From: JBEEJL01 sp043744215 | GTDB lineage: Bacteria; Pseudomonadota; Gammaproteobacteria; Burkholderiales; JBEEJL01 | DNA: 51,665 bases | NCBI GenBank assembly: GCA_043744215.1 | Contig: JAYTVC010000069.1 | Coordinates: 1 to 51,665, forward strand | Direction of reading: 5' to 3' | The notes under the pieces: generated by a model | Told to the model about the DNA's origin: nothing | What the model saw: only the letters and a program-made list of their open reading frames with translations | The model's database searches: none | Shown: in pieces, positions 40,876 to 49,591 of the stretch | How positions within the stretch are numbered: position 1 is the first letter of the stretch | Layout of the letters: each line of letters begins with the position of its first letter | Program-made: the position numbers and the translations under genes

Positions 40876-41685
40876 TTATCTCTGCGCAGTTTTCGCCGCG
40901 TTATATAGCGGCATCATTTGCGGCGCGAGTTGCATCAGGTTTGAAATGCGCGATTCGTGCGATGGGTGGGTGCTGAGAAATTGCGGTGGCTCGCCGCTGC
41001 TGATGCGCGACATTTTTTGCCACATGCTGACGGCCGCATTCGGGTTGTAGCCGCTGCGTGCGGCGAGTTCGATGCCGAGTTTGTCTGCTTCTGTTTCTGC
41101 TTCGCGGCTATTGGGTAACAGAACCACGACGTTGGCGACATTGGCCATCTCGGATAAATCTTTTTTGGCGGCGATGGAGCCGAGGGTGAGGCCGACATTG
41201 GTCGCCATCGCCCGCGACATTTTTTCGCGGCCGTGATTGAGCAGGGCGTGGGAAATTTCGTGGCCCATCACTTGCGCCAGTTCATCATCCGTCGGCTGCA
41301 CTTTATTGAGCAGGCCGGTATAAACCGCCATTTTTCCGCCGGGCATGCACCACGCGTTGACTTGTTTGTCGTCGATGACATTCACCGACCAGGCCCACGA
41401 TCCGCTCTCGGGCCGCAAGCGCGTTGCTTGCGAAATCAGTCGATTGGTAATGGTTTGTACGCGCAAAGTCAGCGCCGGGTCGGATACCAATTTTCCTTTC
41501 TGGCTGGCTTCATTCAATGTGCTTGCGTAAGCCTGGGCGGAGGATGACTGCGCCTGTTGCTCGGACACGATCATCAGTTGCGAGCGGCCGGTGATGGGGT
41601 TGGTTTGGCAGGCAGTTAAGCCAAGGGCTGTCATCGCGGCAAGCAGCATGGCGCGATTGAAAAACGTTGTCGGGAGTAATTTCAT
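40876..41685 (-). CDS. M48-family zinc metalloprotease, lipoprotein
   Basis: The 269-residue product has a lipoprotein signal ending LTAC (Cys26). The metalloprotease signature is HEISH at 142-146, and a downstream SREAETEADKLG near 193-204 supplies the third zinc ligand (Glu199). Length and layout match the periplasmic LoiP/YcaL group of M48 proteases, which work with the Bam machinery in outer-membrane protein quality control. The gene is monocistronic and precedes the M50 gene on the same strand with an 85-nt gap. Confidence 0.93.
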   Translation of the reverse strand: MKLLPTTFFNRAMLLAAMTALGLTACQTNPITGRSQLMIVSEQQAQSSSAQAYASTLNEASQKGKLVSDPALTLRVQTITNRLISQATRLRPESGSWAWSVNVIDDKQVNAWCMPGGKMAVYTGLLNKVQPTDDELAQVMGHEISHALLNHGREKMSRAMATNVGLTLGSIAAKKDLSEMANVANVVVLLPNSREAETEADKLGIELAARSGYNPNAAVSMWQKMSRISSGEPPQFLSTHPSHESRISNLMQLAPQMMPLYNAAKTAQR

Positions 41686-41770
41686 GGCCGCTGTCCTTAA
41701 GTCGTATGATGAAACGCAACATCATCATAGACAAAATTCAGCGTGCCGGGTTCAACTTTTTAATGGTTGC

Positions 41771-42487
41771 CTAATGCCGCCCCAACATGCCATGCAATTC
41801 GTAACTCATGATGGCGAGAAAGCCCGCGAGCCCGAGGTAAAACACGCCATAGTTCACGCGCACATTGGTTGGCACATCGTAATAACCCGCCGGCATGTCC
41901 GATGCGCCGCCATCTTTTTTCAGCGCAGCTTTTAGTTGGGGGAAGGCGAGAATCGCAATTAAAATCAGCATCGGACTAGGATTATATAAAAACAGCGCGG
42001 CCAACAATGGCACGCCCACCAGCCACACTTTGGGCGAGATAATCGCCGTGATGCGGCCGCCATCCAAAGGTGAAATGGGAATCAGGTTAAACAGGTTGAT
42101 CATGCAACCGGAATAGGCGAGGGCGAGCATGAGTTGGCTGTCGAAGCTGCGCGCAACAAAATAACAGGCAATGGAAGCGAGCGTGCCAGCCAGCGGCCCG
42201 GCAAAACCGACATAGGCTTCGGTATGCACATCGTGGGGCATATCTTTGAGCTGAATCCACGCGCCGACAAAGGGAATAAAAGTCGGCGCGCCGACATCCA
42301 GCCCCTTTTGCCGCGCGGCGATATAGTGGCCCATTTCGTGAAAGAAAATCAGCAGCACAAAACCGACCGCGTAACGCCAGCCGAACACCAGGCCGTAGGC
42401 GAACATGGAGATAATCATGGTGCCGCCGGTGGTGAGCAATTTGCCCATTTTGCCCGCGACGAAAAGCCATGCGAGAAGTTTTGTCAT
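41771..42487 (-). CDS. M50-family site-2-type intramembrane protease
   Basis: The ATG at 42487 follows GGAAATCC and gives 238 residues. The protein has several membrane helices, the HEMGH zinc motif at 50-54, and NLIPISPLDGGR near 148-159 with the third zinc ligand. It has no PDZ domain, so it belongs to the compact M50 group rather than RseP. The substrate is unknown. It begins 13 nt after the stop of the DUF2167 gene and is likely its operon partner; a protease processing or regulating a stress membrane protein is plausible but not shown. Confidence 0.9.
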   Translation of the reverse strand: MTKLLAWLFVAGKMGKLLTTGGTMIISMFAYGLVFGWRYAVGFVLLIFFHEMGHYIAARQKGLDVGAPTFIPFVGAWIQLKDMPHDVHTEAYVGFAGPLAGTLASIACYFVARSFDSQLMLALAYSGCMINLFNLIPISPLDGGRITAIISPKVWLVGVPLLAALFLYNPSPMLILIAILAFPQLKAALKKDGGASDMPAGYYDVPTNVRVNYGVFYLGLAGFLAIMSYELHGMLGRH

Positions 42488-42500
42488 GCCGGATTTCCGC

Positions 42501-43406
42501 TTAACGCTTGCGACTAAATAGTTTTGCGACGCCAGCGAACAAAGCGATAGCGCCAAAGATCAGCAGTTTTTTGAATGCCAGCAAGAACGCAAAAATTTTA
42601 CCAAAAAAACCCAGCTTTGCCGCGACACCGCCGGCGACCAAAGCGGCCAAGCCATATTCAGCGACGCGGTCGGTCTTGTTGTCAAAATCGGCATAGCGGT
42701 TGCCTTGGGTAAACTCGCTGAAGGCGACGACTTTTTGCATTTCGGTTTTGATGGCGCCGATTTGGTTCATGCCGGCTACCGCGTTCAAAACCAATACGCC
42801 TTTGCGGCCTAATACGCGGATGCCGTAGTTGAGGGTATGTTGGGTAGCTTTTTCGGAAGCGAGTTCTTTGGCCCAATACATTTTGTGGTTGGCTTTGTCG
42901 TAACTGGGTTTTTCTGCCCAGCCGACCAGCGTGAGGCTGTCGTAGCCGCGTTTTTTCCGTTCTTCGTTTGCGGCCTTTGACGATTCCTGCATGTCTTTCA
43001 ACAGATCGTCGTAGTTGATGTTGTCGGCGTCGCCATCGTTTACATGGCCGTCTTCATCATAAGTTATCACCACGCCCCAACTGTCATTGGCCAATGGGCT
43101 CACTGTCGCCGGGAAAATCATTCCCAGCGTTTTGGTGCCGGGCGGATTACCCCAGGCATCCACCAACACGCGCGTGGCATCGGCGGGCTCGAGATAGCGG
43201 AAAGTGTCGGGTAAGTTCAGCGTGGCGATGCCGCCGGGCAAATCAACTTTGCCTTGTTTGAATTTCAGTGACGCGACAAATTCGTCTGCCGTCATGCTCT
43301 TTGCCTCCGGCGCGGGCGCTTGTGCGTAACATGCGGTTGCTAGAACGAACGAGGAGACAAGAAGCAATGATACGGCCAGGTTTTTTATCATTTTGCTTTT
43401 TCGCAT
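42501..43406 (-). CDS. DUF2167 membrane protein
   Basis: The ATG at 43406 (MRKSKMIKNLAVSLLLVSS) gives 301 residues with a signal peptide ending YAQ. The central DUF2167 domain contains LPDTFRYLEPADATRVLVDAW, WGVVITYDEDGHVNDGDADN and NYGIRVLGRKGVLVLN. The last 50 residues are hydrophobic and end RKR, an inner-membrane anchor. DUF2167 proteins are common, and their role is not established. The gene is followed by the M50 protease gene and is divergent from the MFS gene. Confidence 0.9.
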   Translation of the reverse strand: MRKSKMIKNLAVSLLLVSSFVLATACYAQAPAPEAKSMTADEFVASLKFKQGKVDLPGGIATLNLPDTFRYLEPADATRVLVDAWGNPPGTKTLGMIFPATVSPLANDSWGVVITYDEDGHVNDGDADNINYDDLLKDMQESSKAANEERKKRGYDSLTLVGWAEKPSYDKANHKMYWAKELASEKATQHTLNYGIRVLGRKGVLVLNAVAGMNQIGAIKTEMQKVVAFSEFTQGNRYADFDNKTDRVAEYGLAALVAGGVAAKLGFFGKIFAFLLAFKKLLIFGAIALFAGVAKLFSRKR

Positions 43407-43561
43407 GAGATATAGAATAGACCGGAAAGAATAGTTTGTTGAAACATGCTTGTAAACCAATTGCGTCACAAATAGACGCTATGTACCCTCGCGGGAAAAT
43501 TTATTGGGTATTTGGCTGGCCATTTCAGGGCTGTTTTTGGCTGTGGCACAATATAGCGCTT

Positions 43562-44758
43562 ATGAAATCATCCATCTACTGGCGGCTTTCCGCCTTTTAT
43601 TTTTTCTTTTTCGCCTATATTGGCGCGTTCATTCCTTTCTGGGGTTTGTATCTGAAATCGCTTTCATTTCAGCCATCTCAAATCGGCATGTTGATGTCGG
43701 TGATGCAGTTCGTCGGCATCGTTGCGCCCAATGTGTGGGGTTGGGTGGCGGACCGCACGGGGCGGCGTTCGACGGTGGTGCAGGCGCTGATTCTGACAAG
43801 CCTGGTGATTTTTTGCGGATTTTTTTTCGGTACGGGATTCTATTGGATGCTCGCGGTGATGGCGGTGATCAGCATGTGTTCCGGTTCGTTGTCGCTCGTC
43901 GAAGCCATCACCTTGTCAGAGTTGCGTGACGAAACCCAGCGTTATGGCCGCATCCGATTTTGGGGTTCCGTCAGCTTTATCGCAGCAACCATGATCGTTG
44001 GCCGCGCGCTCGATTTTCTGCCGATTCAATCTCTGTTATGGATTTGCTTCGGTTTGCTCTTTGTAATGACGCTGAGCAGTTTTGCCCTGCCGCGCAATAA
44101 GACGGTTCATCACGAAGCGGCTCACGAGCCGGTATGGCAGATTCTCAAACGGCCCGAGGTGATCGCGCTGTTTGCCGGATGTGTGCTGATGGTGGCGGCG
44201 CATGCGCCGCTGAATATTTTTTATGCGATTTACCTGGTGGATCACGGTTATAGCAAGACTGTCGCGGGGCTGTTGATCGGCGTGGGTGTTGTCGCGGAAA
44301 TTATGGTGTTCATTTATCAGCCGAAAATTTTTCAGCGATTTTCTGTGCGCGCGGTGATGCTGGCGTGTTTTGTGGTGGCGGTGTTGCGCTTTCCTGTTAT
44401 CGCGTGGTGTGCAGATTGGATTGTGCTGCTGGTGCTGGCCCAATGCCTGCACGCGTTTACCTTTGGCGGATTTCATTCGGCGTCGATGGCGGCCATTCAT
44501 CGCATCTTTACCGGCCCCCATCAGGCGCGGGGGCAAACGCTTTACACCAGTATTTCCTACGGTGCGGGCGGCACCATCGGCGGGCTCGCCAGCGGCTTTG
44601 TGTGGGAGCACGTCAGCCCAGCGGCCACTTACCTGATGGCGTCGGGGTTTTGTTTGCTGGGTTTGTTGCTCGTGTGGTGGAAATTCCGCTTGAACGAAAA
44701 CGAAGCAACGGGGAAATTCACGCCGGAGGCTTCAAGTAGTGCGGCGAATATGGGATAA
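43562..44758 (+). CDS. MFS transporter, HcaT-like
   Basis: The ATG at 43562 begins the first helix (MKSSIYWRLSAFYFFFFAYI) and gives 398 residues; the longer frame to 43436 has no homology. Twelve helices can be drawn. The MFS loop 2-3 motif is GWVADRTGRRSTV near 61-73, and the SELRDETQRYGRIRFWGSVS stretch is typical of the PhpC/HcaT-like group (3-phenylpropionate or nucleoside carriers). The substrate is unknown. The gene is divergent from DUF2167 and upstream of leuC by 43 nt; it could read into leuC, but the functions are unrelated. Confidence 0.88.
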   Translation: MKSSIYWRLSAFYFFFFAYIGAFIPFWGLYLKSLSFQPSQIGMLMSVMQFVGIVAPNVWGWVADRTGRRSTVVQALILTSLVIFCGFFFGTGFYWMLAVMAVISMCSGSLSLVEAITLSELRDETQRYGRIRFWGSVSFIAATMIVGRALDFLPIQSLLWICFGLLFVMTLSSFALPRNKTVHHEAAHEPVWQILKRPEVIALFAGCVLMVAAHAPLNIFYAIYLVDHGYSKTVAGLLIGVGVVAEIMVFIYQPKIFQRFSVRAVMLACFVVAVLRFPVIAWCADWIVLLVLAQCLHAFTFGGFHSASMAAIHRIFTGPHQARGQTLYTSISYGAGGTIGGLASGFVWEHVSPAATYLMASGFCLLGLLLVWWKFRLNENEATGKFTPEASSSAANMG

Positions 44759-44801
44759 TTCAAGGCTCAATTCAATTTGAATTATTTTTTGTTGACGACC
44801 T

Positions 44802-46211
44802 ATGACCACGCAAACCCTCTACGACAAATTGTGGCAAAGCCATCTGGTGAATCAGGATGCCGACGGCACCTCGCTGATTTACATCGACCGCCATCTGGTG
44901 CATGAAGTCACCAGCCCGCAGGCGTTCGAAGGCCTGCGTCTCGCCGATCGCAAAGTGTGGCGCACCGATTCCATCGTGGCCACCGCCGACCACAACACAC
45001 CGACCAAAGATTGGGACAAGGGCATCCGCGATCCTGTCTCGCGCACGCAGGTGGAAACGCTGGACGCGAATATCAAAGCCTTCGGCGCGAAAATCTATTT
45101 TCCGTTTCTGGACAAAAATCAGGGCATCGTTCACGTCATTGGCCCCGAGACGGGCGCGACACTGCCGGGCATGACAGTGGTGTGCGGCGATTCGCACACC
45201 AGCACGCACGGCGCGTTTGCTGCGCTGGCGTTCGGCATCGGCACGTCGGAAGTGGAGCATGTGCTGGCGACGCAATGTCTGATTATGAAAAAAGCCCGGT
45301 CGATGCAGGTGAAAGTCGAAGGCGTGTTGGGACGCGGCGTGACAGCGAAAGATATTGCTCTCGCAGTCATCGGCCAAATCGGCACAGCAGGCGGCACCGG
45401 CTGCGCCATTGAATTCGGCGGCAGCGCGATACGCGCCTTGAGCATGGAAGGGCGCATGACCCTTTGCAACATGGCCATCGAAGCGGGCGCGCGCGCGGGC
45501 ATGGTGGCCTGCGACGATACGACCATCAATTACATCAAAGGCCGCCGCTTCGCACCCAAAGACAATCAATGGGAAGCTGCCGTCAAACACTGGCGCACGC
45601 TGGTGAGCGACGACGGCGCGAAGTTCGACAAAGTAGTCGAACTCAACGCGGTGGACATATTGCCGCAGGTGACGTGGGGCACGTCGCCTGAAATGGTGAC
45701 GACGGTCGATGGCCGCGTGCCCGACCCGGCCAATGAACACGATGCGAGCAAGCGCGACGGCATCACCCGCGCGCTGAAATACATGGGCTTGCAGGCGAAC
45801 ACACCTATCACCGACATTGCTATCGACAAAGTATTTATCGGCTCGTGCACCAATTCGCGCATTGAAGATTTGCGCGCGGCGGCGGATGTTGTGCGCGGCA
45901 AACACATCGCTAAAAACGTGAAGCTGGCGCTCGTGGTGCCCGGCTCCGGCCCGGTGAAAGTGCAGGCGGAAAGCGAAGGCCTGGATAAAATATTTACCGC
46001 TGCCGGTTTCGAATGGCGCGAGCCCGGCTGCTCGATGTGCCTCGGCATGAACGACGACCAACTGTCACCAGGCGAGCGTTGCGCGTCAACGTCGAACCGC
46101 AATTTTGAAGGCCGCCAAGGGCCAGGCGGACGCACGCATCTGGTCAGCCCGGCGATGGCGGCAGCGGCGGGCATCGCCGGACATTTCGTTGATGTACGCG
46201 AGGTGAAATGA
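44802..46211 (+). CDS. leuC: 3-isopropylmalate dehydratase large subunit
   Basis: The 469-residue subunit has the aconitase-like core with three cluster cysteines: one in VFIGSCTNSRIEDL and two in EPGCSMCLGMN. GDSHTSTHGAFAALAFGIG and the C-terminal SNRNFEGRQGPGGRTHL are further signatures. With LeuD it isomerises 2-isopropylmalate to 3-isopropylmalate in leucine synthesis. leuD follows after one base. The ribosome-binding site is not obvious. A long open frame on the opposite strand is a codon-bias shadow. Confidence 0.97.
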   Translation: MTTQTLYDKLWQSHLVNQDADGTSLIYIDRHLVHEVTSPQAFEGLRLADRKVWRTDSIVATADHNTPTKDWDKGIRDPVSRTQVETLDANIKAFGAKIYFPFLDKNQGIVHVIGPETGATLPGMTVVCGDSHTSTHGAFAALAFGIGTSEVEHVLATQCLIMKKARSMQVKVEGVLGRGVTAKDIALAVIGQIGTAGGTGCAIEFGGSAIRALSMEGRMTLCNMAIEAGARAGMVACDDTTINYIKGRRFAPKDNQWEAAVKHWRTLVSDDGAKFDKVVELNAVDILPQVTWGTSPEMVTTVDGRVPDPANEHDASKRDGITRALKYMGLQANTPITDIAIDKVFIGSCTNSRIEDLRAAADVVRGKHIAKNVKLALVVPGSGPVKVQAESEGLDKIFTAAGFEWREPGCSMCLGMNDDQLSPGERCASTSNRNFEGRQGPGGRTHLVSPAMAAAAGIAGHFVDVREVK

Positions 46212-46212
46212 T

Positions 46213-46851
46213 ATGGAAAAATTCAATAAAATCAATGACTTAGTTGTGATGCTGGATCGAGCCAATGTGGACACCGACGCGATCATTCCCAAGCAGTTTT
46301 TGAAGTCGATCAAACGCAGCGGCTTCGGCCCGAACTTGTTTGACGAGTGGCGTTATCTCGACCACGGCGAGCCGGGGCAAGACTGTACGCATCGTCCGCT
46401 GAATAAAGATTTTGTGCTGAACCAGCCGCGCTACCAAGGCGCGCAGATTTTACTGACGCGCGAAAACTTCGGCTGCGGTTCGTCGCGCGAACATGCGCCG
46501 TGGGCGCTGCTCGATTACGGCTTTCGTGCCCTGATCGCGCCGAGCTTTGCCGACATTTTTTACAACAACTGTTTCAAGAATGGCTTGTTGCCCATCGTGC
46601 TCGATGCTTCGATAGTCGATGAGTTATTCAAAGCTGCGGAAGCAAACGTTGGTTATCAACTTTCAGTAGATTTGGAAAAACAAATCGTTTCAACGCCCGA
46701 TGGAAAAACGTTTTCGTTTGAAGTCGATGCTTTCCGCAAACATTGTTTGTTGAACGGCCTCGACGATATTGGCCTGACTTTGCAACACGCAGAAAAAATT
46801 AAAAACTATGAGGCTCGCCGTAAAATCAGCGAGCCATGGTTGTTTGCTTAA
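46213..46851 (+). CDS. leuD: 3-isopropylmalate dehydratase small subunit
   Basis: The 212-residue protein starts MEKFNKINDLVVMLDRANVD and has the swivelling-domain signature TDAIIPKQFLKSIKRSGFG and the substrate loop ENFGCGSSREHAPWAL near 83-98. It pairs with LeuC. It is translationally close to leuC (one base between stop and start) but is separated from leuB by 258 bp of repeats. Confidence 0.97.
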   Translation: MEKFNKINDLVVMLDRANVDTDAIIPKQFLKSIKRSGFGPNLFDEWRYLDHGEPGQDCTHRPLNKDFVLNQPRYQGAQILLTRENFGCGSSREHAPWALLDYGFRALIAPSFADIFYNNCFKNGLLPIVLDASIVDELFKAAEANVGYQLSVDLEKQIVSTPDGKTFSFEVDAFRKHCLLNGLDDIGLTLQHAEKIKNYEARRKISEPWLFA

Positions 46852-46852
46852 A

Positions 46853-47075
46853 TTTGTCATTTACAACTTTGTCATTTACAACTTTGTCATTTACAACCTT
46901 GTCATTCTGAGCGAAGCGAAGAATCTGCAGTTTGCGCGTCGAATGAGCGCTGAGAAGCAGATCCTTCACTGCGTTCAGGATGACAAAGCAGATCCTTCAC
47001 TGCGTTCAGGATGACAAAGCAGATCCTTCACTGCGTTCAGGATGACAAAGCAGATTTTTCACTCCGACCAGAATG
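46853..47075. repeat. Tandem repeats between leuD and leuB
   Basis: Three copies of a 15-16-bp unit (TTTGTCATTTACAAC) lead into a family D left end, then a 31-bp unit starting AGCAGATCCTTCACTGCGTT repeats at 46956, 46987 and 47018 with a partial fourth at 47049. Units 2 and 3 are identical. The array has no spacers. Confidence 0.9.
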
Positions 47076-47109
47076 ACAGTTTATTAATCTAATCAAGTTG
47101 AACTTATCC

Positions 47110-48174
47110 ATGAAAATCGCAATTCTCCCCGGTGACGGCATCGGCCCGGAAGTGATGGCCGAAGCCAAAAAAATTCTCGATGTGTTGCGTCGCGACGGCC
47201 TGCCCATCGAGACGGAAGAAGCGCCCATCGGCGGCGCGGGTTATGATCAATTCAAAGACCCGCTGCCGGAATCGACATTGACACTCGCGCTGCAATCCGA
47301 TGCGGTGCTGTTAGGCTCCGTCGGTGGCCCGCAGTACGACACGTTGCCGCGGGAAATGCGTCCTGAGCGCGGGCTGTTGCGCATCCGCAAAGCATTGGAT
47401 GCGTTTGCCAATTTGCGCCCGGCGATGTTGTATGAAGAGATCGCCAGCGCGTCGTCGCTGCGTCCGGAAATTGTCGCCGGCCTCGACATCATGATTATCC
47501 GCGAACTCACCGGCGATATTTATTTCGGTGAGCCGCGAGGCATCACTAAAAACGAAAAAGGCGAGCGCATCGGCACCAATACGATGGTGTACAGCGAGGC
47601 GGAAATCCGCCGCATTGCCCACGTCGGTTTCAAAACCGCAATGAAGCGCAGCAAAAAATTGTGTTCCATCGACAAAATGAATGTGCTCGAATGCACGCAG
47701 TTGTGGCGCGATGTGGTGGTCGAAGTGGGCAAGGAATATCCGCAAGTCGATCTGTCGCATATGTTGGTCGATAACGCCGCCATGCAACTGGTGCGCAACC
47801 CGAAACAATTCGACGTGATGTTGTGCGGCAATATGTTCGGCGATATTTTGTCCGACGAAGCGTCGATGCTGACGGGCTCCATCGGCATGTTGCCGTCAGC
47901 GTCGCTCGACTCCAACAACAAGGGTTTGTACGAGCCGATTCACGGCTCCGCGCCTGACATCGCCGGCAAAAATCTGGCCAATCCGCTGGCGCAAATTTTG
48001 TCGTTGGCGATGATGTTGCGTTACACGTTTAATGACGAAACCAGCGCCTTGCGCGTGGAAAAAGCGGTCAAGAAAACTTTGAGCGCAGGCTATCGCACTG
48101 GCGATATTATGCAGGCGGGGATGAAAAAAGTGGGGACAAAAGAGATGGGCGACGCAGTCGTGACTTTTTTGTAA
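47110..48174 (+). CDS. leuB: 3-isopropylmalate dehydrogenase
   Basis: The ATG at 47110 starts MKIAILPGDGIGPEVMAEAKK and gives 354 residues, standard length. The conserved RELTGDIYFGEPRG loop, the catalytic Tyr and Lys region (NTMVYSEAEIRRI, VDNAAMQLVRNP) and the GSAPDIAGKNLANP nucleotide-binding segment are present. It oxidises and decarboxylates 3-isopropylmalate with NAD. A ribosome-binding site is hard to find, and the array upstream separates it from leuCD; whether transcription passes through is not known. Confidence 0.97.
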   Translation: MKIAILPGDGIGPEVMAEAKKILDVLRRDGLPIETEEAPIGGAGYDQFKDPLPESTLTLALQSDAVLLGSVGGPQYDTLPREMRPERGLLRIRKALDAFANLRPAMLYEEIASASSLRPEIVAGLDIMIIRELTGDIYFGEPRGITKNEKGERIGTNTMVYSEAEIRRIAHVGFKTAMKRSKKLCSIDKMNVLECTQLWRDVVVEVGKEYPQVDLSHMLVDNAAMQLVRNPKQFDVMLCGNMFGDILSDEASMLTGSIGMLPSASLDSNNKGLYEPIHGSAPDIAGKNLANPLAQILSLAMMLRYTFNDETSALRVEKAVKKTLSAGYRTGDIMQAGMKKVGTKEMGDAVVTFL

Positions 48175-48200
48175 CTAATTGATTATATTCAATATTTTAG
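48171..48200. repeat. Recurrent AT-rich motif, copy between leuB and asd
   Basis: TAACTAATTGATTATATTCA then ATATTTTAG overlaps the leuB stop codon and ends 10 bp before the asd ATG. It differs from copy 1 by one central base. Confidence 0.7.
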
Positions 48201-48210
48201 GTGATTGCAG

Positions 48211-49326
48211 ATGATAAAAGTAGGCTTGGTGGGTTGGCGTGGAATGGTCGGTTCGGTGCTCATGCAGCGTATGCAGGAAGAGCGCGATTTCGATTTGATC
48301 GAGCCCATATTTTTTACGACATCGAATGCCGGCGGCAAAGGCCCGTTAATTAACGGCAAAGAAACCGGCGCATTGAAAGACGCGAAGTCGATTGATGAAC
48401 TGAAAAAAATGGATGTGATCATTTCCTGCCAGGGTGGCGATTACACGACGGAAGTTTTCGCGCCACTGAAAAAATCCGGCTGGAACGGTTACTGGATCGA
48501 CGCGGCTTCCACGCTGCGCATGAGCGACGATGCGGTGATTATTCTCGACCCGGTGAACATGAATGTGATTAAAACTGCGTTGAAAAATGGCACGAAAAAT
48601 TACATCGGCGGCAACTGCACCGTGAGCCTGATGCTGATGGCGATGGGCGGATTATTTCAGCGCGGTTATGTCGAGTGGATTACCGCCATGACCTATCAAG
48701 CCGCATCGGGCGCAGGTGCGCAGAATATGCGCGAGCTGCTCACGCAAATGGGCGAAGCGCATCTGGCGGTGAAAAACCTGCTCGACGATCCGCATTCCGC
48801 GATTCTCGACATCGACCGCGAAGTGGCGGGCATTTTGCGCGACGATAAATTTCCGACGTCGAACTTCGGCGTGCCGCTCGCCGGCAGCTTGATTCCGTGG
48901 ATTGATAAAGATCTGGGCAACGGCCAAAGCAAGGAAGAATGGAAAGGCTTCGCCGAAACCAACAAAATTCTCGGTCACGAAAAAAATCCCATTCCTGTCG
49001 ATGGCATTTGCGTGCGCGTGGGCGCGATGCGTTGCCACAGCCAGGCGCTGACGGTCAAACTCAACCAGAATATCCCATTGGGTGAGATCGAAGGCATGCT
49101 CGATGAAGCCAACGATTGGGTAAAAGTTGTTCCTAATCAAAGAGATATATCAATGCGCGAATTGACGCCCGCCGCTGTCACCGGCACGCTGACAGTGCCT
49201 GTAGGCCGTCTACGTAAAATGTCCATGGGCGATCAATATTTGTCTGCGTTCACCTGTGGCGACCAGCTTTTGTGGGGTGCGGCCGAGCCATTGCGGCGTA
49301 TGTTACGGATTTTGTTGGACACATGA
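48211..49326 (+). CDS. asd: Aspartate-semialdehyde dehydrogenase
   Basis: The ATG at 48211 gives 371 residues. The N-terminal Rossmann motif VGLVGWRGMVGSVLMQRM, the catalytic Cys136 in YIGGNCTVSLML, and the substrate-binding VRVGAMRCHSQALTVKL with its Arg and His are clear. It is of the Gram-negative type. It feeds lysine, diaminopimelate, threonine and methionine synthesis. It follows leuB by 36 bp, in the common betaproteobacterial leu-asd-fimV order. Confidence 0.97.
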   Translation: MIKVGLVGWRGMVGSVLMQRMQEERDFDLIEPIFFTTSNAGGKGPLINGKETGALKDAKSIDELKKMDVIISCQGGDYTTEVFAPLKKSGWNGYWIDAASTLRMSDDAVIILDPVNMNVIKTALKNGTKNYIGGNCTVSLMLMAMGGLFQRGYVEWITAMTYQAASGAGAQNMRELLTQMGEAHLAVKNLLDDPHSAILDIDREVAGILRDDKFPTSNFGVPLAGSLIPWIDKDLGNGQSKEEWKGFAETNKILGHEKNPIPVDGICVRVGAMRCHSQALTVKLNQNIPLGEIEGMLDEANDWVKVVPNQRDISMRELTPAAVTGTLTVPVGRLRKMSMGDQYLSAFTCGDQLLWGAAEPLRRMLRILLDT

Positions 49327-49524
49327 TAAAACGGGCTTGGCCGGCACATTCAAACGGACGATTGAAAACTTTGTTTGCTCTTGATTTTGCCTCGACGTCA
49401 TATCGTTTAGCATCTAAAACAGCCGAATTCACTCTAGGTGAGTGCTCAGCGATAAAACCATAAAAGCGTTCGCTAAACAAAAAAACCACAAATTTCTACG
49501 CCAACCCGATGCTAATGCAGTTTT

Positions 49525-49568
49525 TTAGGTTGAAACGCTAACCTTATGATGTTAGTCTAAAAACCTAA
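49525..49568 (+). promoter_or_regulatory. Hairpin in the fimV leader
   Basis: TTAGGTT (49525-49531) pairs with AACCTAA (49562-49568), and inside these GCTAAC pairs with GTTAGT. The hairpin ends 23 bp before the fimV ATG and is not followed by a T-run, so it is a possible leader structure or binding site rather than a terminator. Confidence 0.4.
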
Positions 49569-49591
49569 TTTTTACAGGATGTTGAGTCAGC

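Noticed and set aside
44772..46061. 429-codon frame opposite leuC
   Set aside because: A codon-bias shadow of a certain gene; His/Arg-rich composition with no domain.
46956..47060. 31-bp regular repeats considered as CRISPR
   Set aside because: Units abut with no spacers, and no cas genes are present.
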